20,467 nt of DNA from JBBRHF01 sp038223055 (GTDB lineage Bacteria; Actinomycetota; Actinomycetes; JACCUZ01): assembly GCA_038223055.1 (NCBI GenBank), contig JBBRHF010000068.1, positions 1-20,467 of the forward strand, written 5' to 3'. Below, piece by piece: positions 20,278-20,467 of the stretch (position 1 is its first letter; each line of letters opens with the position of its first letter). Position numbers and translations under genes: made by a program. The notes under the pieces were generated by a model, which was given only the letters and a program-made list of their open reading frames with translations, searched no databases and was not told where the DNA came from.

Positions 20278-20467
20278 TCACCCCAACCGACGCCGTACGA
20301 CGAGGGAAAGTTGCCCGATCCCGACCACCCCGAGTGCCACCCACGCTGCGGCACCCAACAAGGCCCAGACCGGATCGAGCCACAGGCCGGCAGCCACGGC
20401 GAACGTCGCCGTCACGATGACCCGAGTGGGCCGCTCCCACACAGTGATCACGCCGACGTCGTCCATG
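20278..20467 (-). CDS. CDP-alcohol phosphatidyltransferase, C-terminal end only
   Basis: The frame is open to the window edge and ends in TGA at 20280-20278, giving the last 62 residues. DDVGVITVWERPTRVIVTATFAVAAG is followed by two hydrophobic helices and the tail LSLVVRRRLG. This matches the C-terminus of actinobacterial CDP-alcohol phosphatidyltransferases (phosphatidylinositol-phosphate or phosphatidylglycerol synthase type). The catalytic DG-x2-AR-x8-G-x3-D-x3-D motif would be upstream, outside the window, so the assignment is tentative. The Met at the window edge is probably internal rather than the start. Confidence 0.6.
   Translation of the reverse strand, partial: MDDVGVITVWERPTRVIVTATFAVAAGLWLDPVWALLGAAAWVALGVVGIGQLSLVVRRRLG

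Overview
The window is very GC-rich, with GTG starts, GTGA start/stop overlaps, leaderless-looking promoters and a perfect actinobacterial-type SOS box. Together with DUF3040, SAV_6107, DUF6504 and DnaE2 proteins this points to a high-GC Gram-positive actinobacterium. A Micrococcales member (for example Intrasporangiaceae or Dermatophilaceae relatives) is my inference; nothing in the window fixes the genus. It looks like chromosomal core plus pigment genes. I see no insertion sequence, prophage, CRISPR array, tRNA or rRNA.

Region 1 (1-3.6 kb): the 3' end of a TgpA-like transglutaminase/DUF4129 membrane protein (+), then on the minus strand a DUF3040 membrane protein, DNA polymerase IV (dinB) and a SAM-dependent methyltransferase. 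Region 2 (3.6-8.9 kb): a minus-strand SOS cassette reading DUF6504, SAV_6107 HEPN protein, then the error-prone polymerase DnaE2. It is headed by a 22-bp perfect LexA-type palindrome (8878-8899). No imuA or imuB lies beside it. Region 3 (8.9-11.1 kb): a YbaK-type tRNA deacylase homologue (+), converging on a glycerophosphodiester phosphodiesterase and a UPF0104/LPG-synthase-type membrane protein (both minus).

Region 4 (11.3-15.7 kb): a plus-strand carotenoid-tailoring cluster of CrtA-like monooxygenase, CrtO-type oxidoreductase, CruF-type hydratase and CruG-like glycosyltransferase. The last three are joined by 4-nt GTGA overlaps. A VOC-fold protein follows. Region 5 (16.2-18.6 kb): a minus-strand pair of a membrane-anchored SUOX-fold molybdoenzyme and a fasciclin lipoprotein. 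Region 6 (18.67-20.5 kb): a divergent CrtI/CrtD-type desaturase (+), a strong stem-loop, and the 3' end of a CDP-alcohol phosphatidyltransferase (minus). The pigment genes together suggest a hydroxylated, glycosylated, keto-carotenoid. The enzymes that make the C40 backbone and any cyclase are not in the window.

The most unusual layer is non-coding. Nearly every gene border carries its own short tandem array (13-25 bp units), and several arrays include the start or stop codon of the adjoining gene. The clearest is at the dnaE2 start: six repeats, each carrying an ATG, form a chain of tiny ORFs whose TGA stops overlap the next ATG and finally the dnaE2 ATG. dinB is likewise preceded by a 14-codon ORF whose stop overlaps its GTG.
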